Source: Prevotella bivia DSM 20514 (GTDB taxonomy: Bacteria; Bacteroidota; Bacteroidia; Bacteroidales; Bacteroidaceae). Taken from it: a stretch of DNA of 64,000 bases. Below are positions 1 to 8,982 of this stretch, piece after piece. Position numbers and translations under genes: made by a program. The stretch covers positions 37,400 to 101,399 of the forward strand of contig NZ_JH660660.1 of NCBI RefSeq assembly GCF_000262545.1. Direction: 5' to 3'. How positions within the stretch are numbered: position 1 is the first letter of the stretch; each line of letters starts with the position of its first letter. The notes beneath the pieces are model-generated. The model was not told where the DNA came from. It worked only from the letters and a program-made list of their open reading frames with translations, and did not search any database.

Positions 1-108
1 AGTCATTACGTCTGCTTGATAAAAGAATAAGAAGCAGAAACTAAATATACAAAAAAATATTGCGCTGATGATTCGCAGAAACTTACCTTCCATGAATGTT
101 TCGTCTTG

Positions 109-2187
109 TTATTTCTTTCTTAAAACTACTGCACTACGAGCTGGTAAATACAGTTTCACCCAACCTTTTTCATCTTTCTTATAGAGCGGATCCTCCAATG
201 TAAAATGTTCTACACTGTCATCAGCTAATCCAAATCCGCCATAATCTTTATGATCGGTATTTAATACCACATTGTATGATCCTTCAGGCACTAAGAAACC
301 ATAGTCGGTAAATGAGGTGTTAGGAGAAAAATTGAATACGAAGAGCAAATTTCCACGCATAAAGGCAAGCACTTGATCGCTATCGTTATGCCATATTTCT
401 ATAATAGGTGTATCTATCAATTTCTTTTCACTTTTGATCACTTCGAGCATCTTCTTATCAAAGTTGCCTAAATATTGATAGTCTAGCTCCTTATTATCCA
501 CTAAGCTCCACTGTCGGCGAGCATATTTGTGGCTCCAACCGTTCCCCTCACGTGGAAAATCAATCCATTCTGGATGCCCAAATTCATTACCCATAAAGTT
601 TAGGTAACCGCCATTGATGGCAGCAACAGTAGCCAAACGTATCATTTTATGTAGTGCTATACCACGGTGGGCTATCTCGTTTTCATCACCAATCTTGAAG
701 TGCCAATACATATCGGCATCTATCAAGCGGAAGATAAGGGTCTTATCTCCCACTAAAGCTTGGTCGTGCGATTCACAATAGGATATTGTCTTTTCGTCTG
801 CACGCCTATTTTTTATCTCCCAAAAGATAGATGATGGTTTCCACGTTTCGTCAGGTAATTCCTTAATCGTTTTAATCCAATAATCGGGGATATTCATTGC
901 CATGCGATAGTTAAACCCATAACCACCATCTTTTACTGCAGCCGCTAGTCCTGGCATACCCGAAACCTCTTCGGCAATAGTGATAGCTTTCTTGTTTACT
1001 TCGTGAATTAGCAAATTGGCTAGTGTTAAATAGCAAATGGCATTGTCGTCTTGGTGCCCATTAAAGTAATCGCCATAACTCATAAAAGCTTCGCCTAGCC
1101 CATGACTATAATAAAGCATAGAGGTAACACCATCGAAGCGGAAACCATCGAAGTGGTATTCTTCTAACCAATACTTACAATTAGAAAGTAAGAAGTGAAG
1201 TACTTCGTTTTTACCATAGTCGAAACATAACGAATCCCATGCAGGATGCTCATGGCGATCGCCAGAGTAAAAGAACTGATTAGGGTCGCCTGCATAATTT
1301 CCTAAACCTTCCAATTCATTTTTTACAGCATGCGAGTGGACTATATCCATAATTACAGCAATGCCATTTTTGTGTGCTTCATCAATGAGTTGTTTTAGCT
1401 CTTCTGGAGTACCGAAGCGCGAACTTGGTGCAAAGAATGAACTTACATGATAGCCAAAACTTCCATAATAAGGATGTTCTTGTATTGCCATTATTTGAAT
1501 AGCATTATATCCATCTTTTACAATGCGTGGAAGTATTTTCTCTCGAAACTCGTTATAAGTGCCAACGCCCTCTTTTTCTTGCGCCATACCAATGTGGCAC
1601 TCGTAAATGAGAAGGGGAGAGGTCTTTGGGGTGAAGTTTTTTTTCTTCCACTTATAGGGTGTTTGAGGATCCCACACTTGAGCCGAGAAAATATGGGTTA
1701 CCTCGTCTTGCACCACACGCTGCACCCATGCAGGAATGCGTTCACCTTCACCGCCATCCCATTCTATAATGAGTTTATATAGTTGCTCGTGCTTTATAGC
1801 ATGTAGCGGTAGTTTAAGCTCCCAATTGTCAGTGCCTTTAATACGCTTTGCCTTAAATTTTTCTTGCTTTTCCCAATGATTGAAATCGCCTATAAGATAG
1901 ATAGCTGTTGCATTTGGCGCCCAATCACGAAACACCCATTCGGTGTCAGTTTTGTGTAAGCCAAAATAGGTATATCCCATAGCAAAGTCAGACAACGAGT
2001 CGTTGGTAAGCTTTGTAAGTTGCTTCTTCTTTTGCAAAGCAAAGTTGTGTCTGCCCATAATTGCAGCTTCATACTCTTCTAGGAAAGGATCATGTGCCAC
2101 TATTCCTATATGTTTTACTGTTGCTCGCTTCACTATCTTAGATTTTCTTGTAGTAGGCGTAGTTGTCTGCTTCGTTACTTTTACCAT
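109..2187 (-). CDS. glgB: 1,4-alpha-glucan branching enzyme (GH13)
   Basis: This enzyme makes alpha-1,6 branches in glycogen in the cytoplasm by cutting and transferring alpha-1,4 chains. The 692-aa protein has an N-terminal CBM48-like beta domain (about residues 70-170, with RDWAPNATAIYLIGDFN) and then a GH13 barrel. Visible GH13 motifs are DIVHSH near 281, FDGFRFDGV with the likely nucleophile Asp352, IAEEVSG near 405 (acid/base Glu) and ESHDQ. The first 25 residues are Lys/Thr-rich and look like a disordered extension. It starts 18 bp after the MORN-repeat gene stops, so the two are probably cotranscribed. No other glycogen gene is in the window. Family assignment is secure. Confidence 0.95.
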   Translation of the reverse strand: MVKVTKQTTTPTTRKSKIVKRATVKHIGIVAHDPFLEEYEAAIMGRHNFALQKKKQLTKLTNDSLSDFAMGYTYFGLHKTDTEWVFRDWAPNATAIYLIGDFNHWEKQEKFKAKRIKGTDNWELKLPLHAIKHEQLYKLIIEWDGGEGERIPAWVQRVVQDEVTHIFSAQVWDPQTPYKWKKKNFTPKTSPLLIYECHIGMAQEKEGVGTYNEFREKILPRIVKDGYNAIQIMAIQEHPYYGSFGYHVSSFFAPSSRFGTPEELKQLIDEAHKNGIAVIMDIVHSHAVKNELEGLGNYAGDPNQFFYSGDRHEHPAWDSLCFDYGKNEVLHFLLSNCKYWLEEYHFDGFRFDGVTSMLYYSHGLGEAFMSYGDYFNGHQDDNAICYLTLANLLIHEVNKKAITIAEEVSGMPGLAAAVKDGGYGFNYRMAMNIPDYWIKTIKELPDETWKPSSIFWEIKNRRADEKTISYCESHDQALVGDKTLIFRLIDADMYWHFKIGDENEIAHRGIALHKMIRLATVAAINGGYLNFMGNEFGHPEWIDFPREGNGWSHKYARRQWSLVDNKELDYQYLGNFDKKMLEVIKSEKKLIDTPIIEIWHNDSDQVLAFMRGNLLFVFNFSPNTSFTDYGFLVPEGSYNVVLNTDHKDYGGFGLADDSVEHFTLEDPLYKKDEKGWVKLYLPARSAVVLRKK

Positions 2188-2205
2188 AATTGGAGGGTTT
2201 TGTTT

Positions 2206-3252
2206 TTATTTATTTTGGCGTCTTGATCCGTTGTTATAAGTTCCTGTGGCAGTAATTTGTCCTTCTTTATTACGTTCAACGAATTTTCCGTTGCGCTTGT
2301 TATTCTGATAAGATCCTTCAAAAACTGATCCATCAGCATAATGGATTATGACAGCCCCATTGAGGCATCCGTTTGTAAACGATCCTTCATAAATGTCTTC
2401 ATTATGCTTGATAAGCTTGCCTTTTCCGTTTTGCTTGTCATGGCTCCATTCGCCCGTATATACATCTCCATTTCGCCACTTCATCGTACCTATACCGCTC
2501 TTCTCACCGTCAAGAAACTGACCATTATATTCATCTCCATTTCTATATCTCAGCAAACCTAAGCCTGTGCGTTGTCCGTTGAGGTAATCGCCCTCGTATA
2601 CATCTCTGTTACGGAAATGGTAAGTGCCTTTGCCATTTTGAAGATCGTTTTTCCATTGTCCCGAATAGTCATCACCATTGGAGTAGATAAAAATACCACG
2701 TCCTTCTTTTAGATTATTCAGCCAGTCGCCAGTATAAGACGATTTGTCTTTCCAAACAAATTGTCCATGACCATTCTTCATATCGTTCTTCCATGCACCA
2801 TCATAATACGACCCATCAGCAAAGGTATATCTGCCCTCACCGCTACGTTTTCCATTTTCCCAATTGCCCACGTATTTGTCCTTATTATAGTAGAACATAG
2901 TACCTTTGCCGTGTCGTTCATTTTTAAACCACAGTCCTTCATAAACATTGCCATTGGTGTAAGTGTATTTTCCTTTGCCTAGCTGCTGATCTTGAAACCA
3001 ATCGCCTTCATATTTCTCGCCATTAGGCTTAGTTAGCGTACCAACTCCCTCTCTTATGCCTTTGGCATATATACCCTCGTAAACATTTCCATTAGGGAAG
3101 ATCGTCTTACCTTTACCCCAAGGCTTACCACGAAACATCTCTCCATGATATTTTGCCATGTTTTTAAAGGTATAGTTGCCTATCACAATATCTTGCGCAA
3201 AAAGAAGAGCGGGGGAAAAGAATAAAAGTAATAAAATATATCTATGTTTCAT
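2206..3252 (-). CDS. exported MORN-repeat protein
   Basis: A 348-aa protein with a clear signal peptide (MKHRYILLLLFFSPALLFAQ), so it is exported, probably to the periplasm or outer membrane. Almost all of the rest is MORN repeats: about 13 units with cores such as YEGDW, YVGNW, YDGAW, YTGDW, YSGQW and YTGEW, each followed by a G-x-G turn. MORN repeats form elongated beta sheets used as scaffolds or lipid and protein contacts; no catalytic domain is visible. It is the first gene of the probable operon with glgB and has a good promoter 43 bp upstream. What it binds cannot be read from the sequence. Confidence 0.85.
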   Translation of the reverse strand: MKHRYILLLLFFSPALLFAQDIVIGNYTFKNMAKYHGEMFRGKPWGKGKTIFPNGNVYEGIYAKGIREGVGTLTKPNGEKYEGDWFQDQQLGKGKYTYTNGNVYEGLWFKNERHGKGTMFYYNKDKYVGNWENGKRSGEGRYTFADGSYYDGAWKNDMKNGHGQFVWKDKSSYTGDWLNNLKEGRGIFIYSNGDDYSGQWKNDLQNGKGTYHFRNRDVYEGDYLNGQRTGLGLLRYRNGDEYNGQFLDGEKSGIGTMKWRNGDVYTGEWSHDKQNGKGKLIKHNEDIYEGSFTNGCLNGAVIIHYADGSVFEGSYQNNKRNGKFVERNKEGQITATGTYNNGSRRQNK

Positions 3253-3295
3253 GTTGATGCTTATTAATGATAGAAGATTAGAAACCCTCTATCTG

Positions 3296-3327
3296 CAAAG
3301 ATAATTATATTGCCTGATAATAACAAA
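3296..3327 (-). promoter_or_regulatory. Bacteroidetes-type promoter for MORN protein-glgB
   Basis: On the minus strand TTTG (complement of 3324-3327) is followed after 20 bases by TATCTTTG (complement of 3296-3303), matching the TTTG/TAnnTTTG consensus of the Bacteroidetes housekeeping sigma factor. Transcription would start about 40 bp before the MORN start codon. Confidence 0.75.
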
Positions 3328-3425
3328 TATATAAATCTTTTTTAAGGCTCAATAAAAACTTACCTAGCTTTTAAAAATATTATTCAGCCCTAATAACTTT
3401 GTTTTTTCTGAATGCTTTATCTGTG

Positions 3426-3637
3426 AAAAGTAATGTTTCTTATAGCAAAAGATAATCTTACGTTTGGTAAACGATGACCTTTTAAAGTGAAAAACCTTAT
3501 CTTTTGCTATGAAAAATAAATTATTTTTGTGTCATTTATAATTTATTTTTCTTGCAAAAATAAATTAAAAATTATTCTAAAAGTTTATCTATTCTCACGT
3601 AAAAGGTGATTTAATGATATTAAAAGGCTTATCTTTT
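3426..3637. repeat. 22-bp-period array of 15-bp near-palindromes (about 10 units)
   Basis: The 612-bp gap between the divergent MORN protein and gyrA genes holds units starting at about 3426, 3447, 3469, 3491, 3513, 3535, 3557, 3579, 3601 and 3622. All steps are 22 bp except the first and last (21). Outer units resemble AAAAGATAATCTTAC or AAAACCTTATCTTTT; inner units are pure A/T, for example AAAATAAATTATTTT. Related arrays lie at 21188-21356 and 51002-51082. The remainder of the gap (about 3640-3864) shows no gene; the gyrA promoter there is not a clean consensus match. Confidence 0.75.
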
Positions 3638-3864
3638 GCTGTTTTTTTCTCTATGGCATACTTTTTTAATCTATTTAAAGAGCCAATAGCCACTAGTTAA
3701 ATAATCATTTTTTTTAGTTCTAAGCTGTTTTATATCTTTCTTTTTTTGTACTTTTACAACTTGAACAAAATGGGCAAAACGCGCCAGAACGAAAAAAAAG
3801 GGCATTCTAGCGCATTTTATAGTCTCTATGAGGATATGAATTGACAATAACTAATAGATAAATA

Positions 3865-6456
3865 ATGGACGAGAATCAGACAATTGATCATGACAGAATC
3901 ATGAGGATTAACATTGAGGAAGAAATGAAAAGCTCATATATCGACTACTCTATGTCGGTAATTGTAGCACGTGCTCTCCCTGATGTTCGCGATGGTTTCA
4001 AGCCAGTACACCGTCGTATCCTTTTTGGTATGCGTGGTATTGGTAATTTTAGTAACCAGCCATATAAGAAGTGTGCACGTGTAGTAGGTGAGGTACTTGG
4101 TAAGTTTCACCCTCATGGCGATTCTTCTGTATATGGTGCCTTGGTTCGTATGGGTCAAGAGTGGAATATGCGTTACAAGCTTGTTGATGGTCAGGGTAAC
4201 TTTGGATCTGTAGATGGCGACTCTGCTGCTGCTATGCGTTACACAGAGTGTCGTTTAGCAAAGATGGGTGAGCGTGTTATGGACGACATCGAGAAGGATA
4301 CTGTCGATATGGTAAACAACTTTGATGACACCTTGAGCGAGCCTTCTGTTATGCCTACAAAAATACCTAATCTTCTTGTAAATGGTGGTAATGGTATTGC
4401 TGTTGGTATGGCTACTAATATTCCTACACATAATCTTAGCGAAGTTATTGATGGCTGTTGTGCCTATATTGATAATCCAGAGATTACTACAGAGGGCTTG
4501 ATGCAATTTATCCCAGCACCCGATTTCCCTACAGGTGCATACATCTATGGTTTACAGGGTGTAAAAGATGCTTACGAAACAGGGCGTGGTCGTGTCGTTA
4601 TGCGTGCAAAGGCAGAAATTGAGGCAGGCGATAGTCATGATAAAATCGTTGTAACAGAAATTCCTTATGGTGTTAATAAGGCACAGCTTATTGAATATAT
4701 TGCCGACTTGGTGAAAGAAGGAAGGCTTGAAGGTATTTCTAATGTAAACGATGAAACGGGTCGTCAGGGTATGCGTATCGTTGTAGATGTAAAACGCGAT
4801 GCGAATGCTAATGTTATCTTGAACAAGTTGTTTAAGATGACGGCGTTACAAAGCTCTTTCTCAGTGAATTGTATTGCACTCGTAAATGGTCGTCCACGCT
4901 TGTTGAACTTGCGGGAATGTATCAAATATTTTGTTGAACATCGCCATGATGTAACCATTCGCCGCACTCAATTCGACTTAAAGAAAGCGCAAGAGCGTGC
5001 GCATATTTTAGAAGGCTTAATTATTGCATGCGATAACATTGACGAGGTAGTTCACATTATCCGTGCTAGTAAAACTCCATCAGAGGCGCAAACCAACTTA
5101 GAGAAACGCTTCGAACTTGACGAACTACAGTCGAAGGCTATTGTTGATATGCGTTTGGCTCAACTTACGGGCTTGCGTATGGATCAGTTACATGAAGAAT
5201 ATGAGCAGTTGATGCAAACGATTAAGAGCCTACAAGAAATTCTTGATAATCCAGAGCGTTGTAAGGAGGTTATGAAAGAGGAACTCAACGAGGTGAAGGA
5301 AAAGTATGGTGATGATCGTCGTACAGAGATTATTCCTGACGAGCATGAGTTTAATGCAGAAGACTTCTATCCTAATGATCCTGTTGTAATCACAATTAGC
5401 CATCTTGGATATATTAAGCGTACCCCATTGACCGACTTTAAGGAGCAAGCTCGTGGCGGAGTAGGTTCTAAGGGCGCTCGTACACGTGAGAAGGATTTTA
5501 CGGAATATATTTATCCAGCTACAATGCACCAAACAATGTTGTTTTTCACTAAAAACGGTCGTTGCTATTGGATGAAGTGTTATGATATTCCAGAGGGTGA
5601 TAAGAACTCAAAGGGTAGAGCTATTCAGAATATGCTATCGTTAGAGCCGGGCGATTCTGTGAATGCTTTCTTGCGCATTCGTGGCTTGGACAATGAAGAA
5701 TTCCTAGACAAACACTATGTAGTATTTGTAACAAAGAAGGGCTTGGTAAAGAAGACCTCACTTCGAGCTTACTCTCGTCCACGTACTAATGGTGTGATAG
5801 CTATCAATATAAATGAAAGCGATGAGGTAGTAGATGTTCGCTTAACCAATGGTAATGATGAATTGATCATTGCTAATAGGAATGGTCGTGCATGTCGTTT
5901 CCATGAAAAGCATGTTCGTACAATGGGGCGTGTTTCAACAGGTGTTCGTGGTATGAAACTTGATGACGACTGTGAAGACGAGGTTATTGGTATGGTTGTT
6001 GTAAACGATGCAGAAAATGAAACCGTCATGGTAGTGTCTGAAGAGGGTTATGGCAAGCGCTCGTTGGTAGACGATTATCGTTTGACCAATCGTGGTGGCA
6101 AGGGTGTTAAGACTTTGAATATCACAGAAAAGACGGGTAAACTTGTTGCTATTAAAACCGTTACCGATGACAACGACCTTATGATTATCAATAAGAGCGG
6201 AATTGTTATTCGTATGGCTGTGGCTAAATGCCGCGTAATGGGTAGAGCTACACAAGGTGTCCGATTGATAAATCTATCAAAAAAGAACGATACGATAGCT
6301 TCTGTTTGTAAGGTGATGAGTGCCGAAATGGAAGAACGCATAGAGGAAGAAAGCAAAGCCGATTGGGAAAAAACTAATCAGCAAATAAAGAACGATACCT
6401 CTAGTATTGATACAAAGTTGGAAGCTGAGGGAGTAAATACTAACGAGACAGAGTAA
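3865..6456 (+). CDS. gyrA: DNA gyrase subunit A
   Basis: The breakage-reunion subunit of gyrase, which with GyrB introduces negative supercoils using ATP. The 863-aa protein has the winged-helix and tower region, the catalytic tyrosine in AAAMRYTE (Tyr126), and a C-terminal beta-pinwheel. The GyrA box is the reduced form NRGGKGVK near residue 745 rather than the Escherichia QRRGGKG. In the quinolone region HPHGDSSVYGALVRM, Ser87 matches Escherichia Ser83 and Gly91 falls at the Asp87 position. The tail of about 45 residues is acidic and polar. It is followed after 52 bp by a TPR gene, and the pair may be cotranscribed. Confidence 0.97.
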   Translation: MDENQTIDHDRIMRINIEEEMKSSYIDYSMSVIVARALPDVRDGFKPVHRRILFGMRGIGNFSNQPYKKCARVVGEVLGKFHPHGDSSVYGALVRMGQEWNMRYKLVDGQGNFGSVDGDSAAAMRYTECRLAKMGERVMDDIEKDTVDMVNNFDDTLSEPSVMPTKIPNLLVNGGNGIAVGMATNIPTHNLSEVIDGCCAYIDNPEITTEGLMQFIPAPDFPTGAYIYGLQGVKDAYETGRGRVVMRAKAEIEAGDSHDKIVVTEIPYGVNKAQLIEYIADLVKEGRLEGISNVNDETGRQGMRIVVDVKRDANANVILNKLFKMTALQSSFSVNCIALVNGRPRLLNLRECIKYFVEHRHDVTIRRTQFDLKKAQERAHILEGLIIACDNIDEVVHIIRASKTPSEAQTNLEKRFELDELQSKAIVDMRLAQLTGLRMDQLHEEYEQLMQTIKSLQEILDNPERCKEVMKEELNEVKEKYGDDRRTEIIPDEHEFNAEDFYPNDPVVITISHLGYIKRTPLTDFKEQARGGVGSKGARTREKDFTEYIYPATMHQTMLFFTKNGRCYWMKCYDIPEGDKNSKGRAIQNMLSLEPGDSVNAFLRIRGLDNEEFLDKHYVVFVTKKGLVKKTSLRAYSRPRTNGVIAININESDEVVDVRLTNGNDELIIANRNGRACRFHEKHVRTMGRVSTGVRGMKLDDDCEDEVIGMVVVNDAENETVMVVSEEGYGKRSLVDDYRLTNRGGKGVKTLNITEKTGKLVAIKTVTDDNDLMIINKSGIVIRMAVAKCRVMGRATQGVRLINLSKKNDTIASVCKVMSAEMEERIEEESKADWEKTNQQIKNDTSSIDTKLEAEGVNTNETE

Positions 6457-6508
6457 CTCTCCTTTACTAAAAGTTATAATAAAAGAAAAACTTTAATAGA
6501 TAACAAAT

Positions 6509-7768
6509 ATGAAAAAATTAATGTTCGCAGCCATGATGCTACTAGGTACATCAGCTGCATTTGCTGGAGATAGCAATCCTTTAAAGGCTATTTTAAGTGC
6601 AACTAGTTACGAGCAAGCTGTAAGTCTTGTTCAGACAAACCTAAGTCAGTTGACTGATAATGCTGAGAAAGCTAAGGCTTATAACAAGCTTTATGAGCTT
6701 GCTATGGGAAAGGTTAACGCTGAACAGACTATTCAGTTAGAAAACCAAACTGCACAGCAGATGGGAAAAGAAGGTAATAAGCCTGTTGACGAGGAAGGTC
6801 TATACAAGGCTCTCGATCAGGTTTTTGATGCTGCTATAGAGGTAAATAAATATGATAATATGCCTAATGCTAAGGGTAAGGTTAAGCCTCGTTATGCACG
6901 TATTATTGAGCCAACTTACAACCTTCGTTCTCAATTGATCAATGGTGGTATCTACTTCCAAGGTAAGAAAGACGATGCTAATGCTTATAAGTTTCTAGCT
7001 CGTTACGTTGACTCTGCAGAATGGCCAATGTTTGCTAGTTTTGATAAGGCTAAGGATCAAAATCTGAATGAGATAGCTTACTTTGCTGCTATCTATGCTT
7101 ATCAGAATAAGCAATATGATAAGGCTGAAAAATATGTGAGTTATGCTTTGCAAAGTGCAGAGCGTGGAAAGGACGCAAAACAAATTCAATTAGCTCTTCT
7201 TGGCGCACAATTAAAGACACGTGAAGACTCTGTAGCATACGCTCAGAAGCTTGAAACTATCTATCAAGAAGATCCAGAGAACGAACCTGTACTTACCTCG
7301 CTCACTTCTACATACAACGCACTAGGTATGCAAAGCAAGGCTGAAAGTATTTTGGACGCCGCTTTAGCTAAAAATCCTAACAGCTATAGTGCATTGGTTA
7401 TGAAAGGTCAGATTGCTCTTCAAGAAAAGAAATATGAAAGTGCTTCTAATTATCTAACAAAGGCTTTGGCAGGTGCTAAGGAAGATACACAGAAAATCGC
7501 TTTGAATGCTTCTATTGGTCAGTGTTGGTTCTATAAGGCTCAAGACCGTGTAAGTCAAGTTAAGGGTGTACTTTCACCTGCTGCTAAGGCTCAATTCAAT
7601 GATGTATACCTCAAGGCTATTTCTTACCTAGAGACAGCAAAGAACCTTGATGTAACAAAAGAGCAAAAGAACTCATGGGCTTATCCTCTATATGGTTGCT
7701 ACTACTTTGTTAAGGGTGCGCAAGCTCCTGAAACAGTTGCAGCAGCAGCTGATGCTGGTGTTCAGTAA
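6509..7768 (+). CDS. exported TPR-repeat protein (first of three)
   Basis: A 419-aa protein with a signal peptide (MKKLMFAAMMLLGTSAAFAG), predicted to be periplasmic. The body is helical with degenerate TPR units, clearest in NPNSYSALVMKGQIALQEKK near residue 290 and YDKAEKYVSYALQSAE near 205. It shares the block NMPNAKGKVKPRY with the next gene (RMPNRRNKVQPK) and a weaker form with the third, so the three look like diverged tandem duplicates. It lies 52 bp after gyrA and ends at a strong terminator, so gyrA plus this gene may form one unit. No enzymatic motif is seen; the specific function is unknown. Confidence 0.8.
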   Translation: MKKLMFAAMMLLGTSAAFAGDSNPLKAILSATSYEQAVSLVQTNLSQLTDNAEKAKAYNKLYELAMGKVNAEQTIQLENQTAQQMGKEGNKPVDEEGLYKALDQVFDAAIEVNKYDNMPNAKGKVKPRYARIIEPTYNLRSQLINGGIYFQGKKDDANAYKFLARYVDSAEWPMFASFDKAKDQNLNEIAYFAAIYAYQNKQYDKAEKYVSYALQSAERGKDAKQIQLALLGAQLKTREDSVAYAQKLETIYQEDPENEPVLTSLTSTYNALGMQSKAESILDAALAKNPNSYSALVMKGQIALQEKKYESASNYLTKALAGAKEDTQKIALNASIGQCWFYKAQDRVSQVKGVLSPAAKAQFNDVYLKAISYLETAKNLDVTKEQKNSWAYPLYGCYYFVKGAQAPETVAAAADAGVQ

Positions 7769-7782
7769 TCATTAATTGTTAT

Positions 7783-7837
7783 AGTTTAATTCTTTTCTAT
7801 TGAGCCTTTTGCAAGTTCAATAGAAAAGAATTAAACT
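7783..7837 (+). terminator. intrinsic terminator after the first TPR gene
   Basis: A perfect 21-bp inverted repeat (arms 7783-7803 and 7817-7837) with a 13-nt loop, followed by TTTTCTATTC. It should end the gyrA/TPR transcript and separate it from the second TPR gene. Confidence 0.85.
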
Positions 7838-7862
7838 TTTCTATTCACGAAAATTTTATTTG

Positions 7863-8972
7863 ATGAAGAAGATTTCCGTATTCTTATTAGTATTTCTAAA
7901 CTCTATATTAGTGGTATCTGCGCAAGAAGATGCACGCAAGCAGGCTGATAGATATAATCGTTTGGCTAAAGATAATGAGGCTAAAGTAGATGAACGGTCG
8001 ATTAGGGATTCTGTATTATATTACAATGCTATTTATAATGTTGTGAATTACTCATTGAAGAGTGATGAATTTGACAGAATGCCTAATCGACGGAACAAGG
8101 TTCAGCCTAAATTGGAAGAAGATAATAAGATGCGTCTAAATCGTCTTTATCCTATCTTAATAGATGCAGGTAAGTATTTGGCTAAGCAAGACAACACACG
8201 TTCGCAAGGTATAGATGCACTTAATTTATATTTGTCGGCAAGAAAATCACCTTTACTTGTTGGGAGCGTTGATGAGTCAGGAGTGGCATCTTATTATTTG
8301 GCTTATTATTATCTTAAAGCGAAGGATTATGAACATGCCGATCAATATGCTAACGAAGCCTTAAAATACGATGAAACGGCAAAGGCTGCGGCTGATGTAA
8401 AGGCTGAATGTATGTATGAGCAGATGACATGTGAAATTGACTCAGTAAAGTATCTAGCAGTGCTAAAACACCTGTATAATACTGATCCAACAAATGAAAA
8501 ATATTTCTCATGGATTATGCGCTTTTACCAAAAGCCTACTGCAAAATTTAATTTGGAAGATTTTGTAGATGGCAGACTAGAAGAAAATGCTAATTCGCCT
8601 ATACCTTGGATTTTAAAAGGTGAGATTGCTATGCATGCTGAGCGTTGGGAGGAAGCAGTAGATGCTTACAAGCAAGCAGATGAGCTTGATCCAACACGCA
8701 TACCTCTTATATATAATATAGGTGTATGCTTAAATCAGCTGGGAATGCAGATGAGAGATTCTGTTATGGCACAGAAAAAGAAAGGGGAGATAGTTTCAGA
8801 AACACTATATACAAGATTTTTTGCAGAAGCTAGAAACTATCTTGAAAGAGTTCGTGCTAAGGATCCACGAAGGAATAAAGTGGACTGGGTAGGTCCGTTG
8901 TATATGGATTATACTATATTGGATGATAAAATAAAGGTAAACGAGCTTGAACCAATGTTAGAAACAAAGTAA
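7863..8972 (+). CDS. exported TPR-repeat protein (second of three)
   Basis: A 369-aa protein with a signal peptide (MKKISVFLLVFLNSILVVSAQ). The ATG at 7863 is preferred over an in-frame TTG at 7860. TPR-like helices are clearest in YYLKAKDYEHADQYANEALK and WILKGEIAMHAERWEEAVD, the latter in the C-terminal half. It shares with its neighbours the MPNRRNKVQP block, the tandem-helix layout and a C-terminal WVGPLYMDY motif (WAYPLYGCY and WLAPLYTIY in the others). It is followed 10 bp later by the third member, with an SD-like AAGGAG in between. Probably a periplasmic scaffold; no catalytic signature is visible. Confidence 0.78.
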   Translation: MKKISVFLLVFLNSILVVSAQEDARKQADRYNRLAKDNEAKVDERSIRDSVLYYNAIYNVVNYSLKSDEFDRMPNRRNKVQPKLEEDNKMRLNRLYPILIDAGKYLAKQDNTRSQGIDALNLYLSARKSPLLVGSVDESGVASYYLAYYYLKAKDYEHADQYANEALKYDETAKAAADVKAECMYEQMTCEIDSVKYLAVLKHLYNTDPTNEKYFSWIMRFYQKPTAKFNLEDFVDGRLEENANSPIPWILKGEIAMHAERWEEAVDAYKQADELDPTRIPLIYNIGVCLNQLGMQMRDSVMAQKKKGEIVSETLYTRFFAEARNYLERVRAKDPRRNKVDWVGPLYMDYTILDDKIKVNELEPMLETK

Positions 8973-8982
8973 GGAGAAAGAT

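Noticed and set aside
3640..3864. Clean gyrA promoter
   Set aside because: Only near-matches such as TACTTTTA were found; no full TTTG-N20-TAnnTTTG pair.
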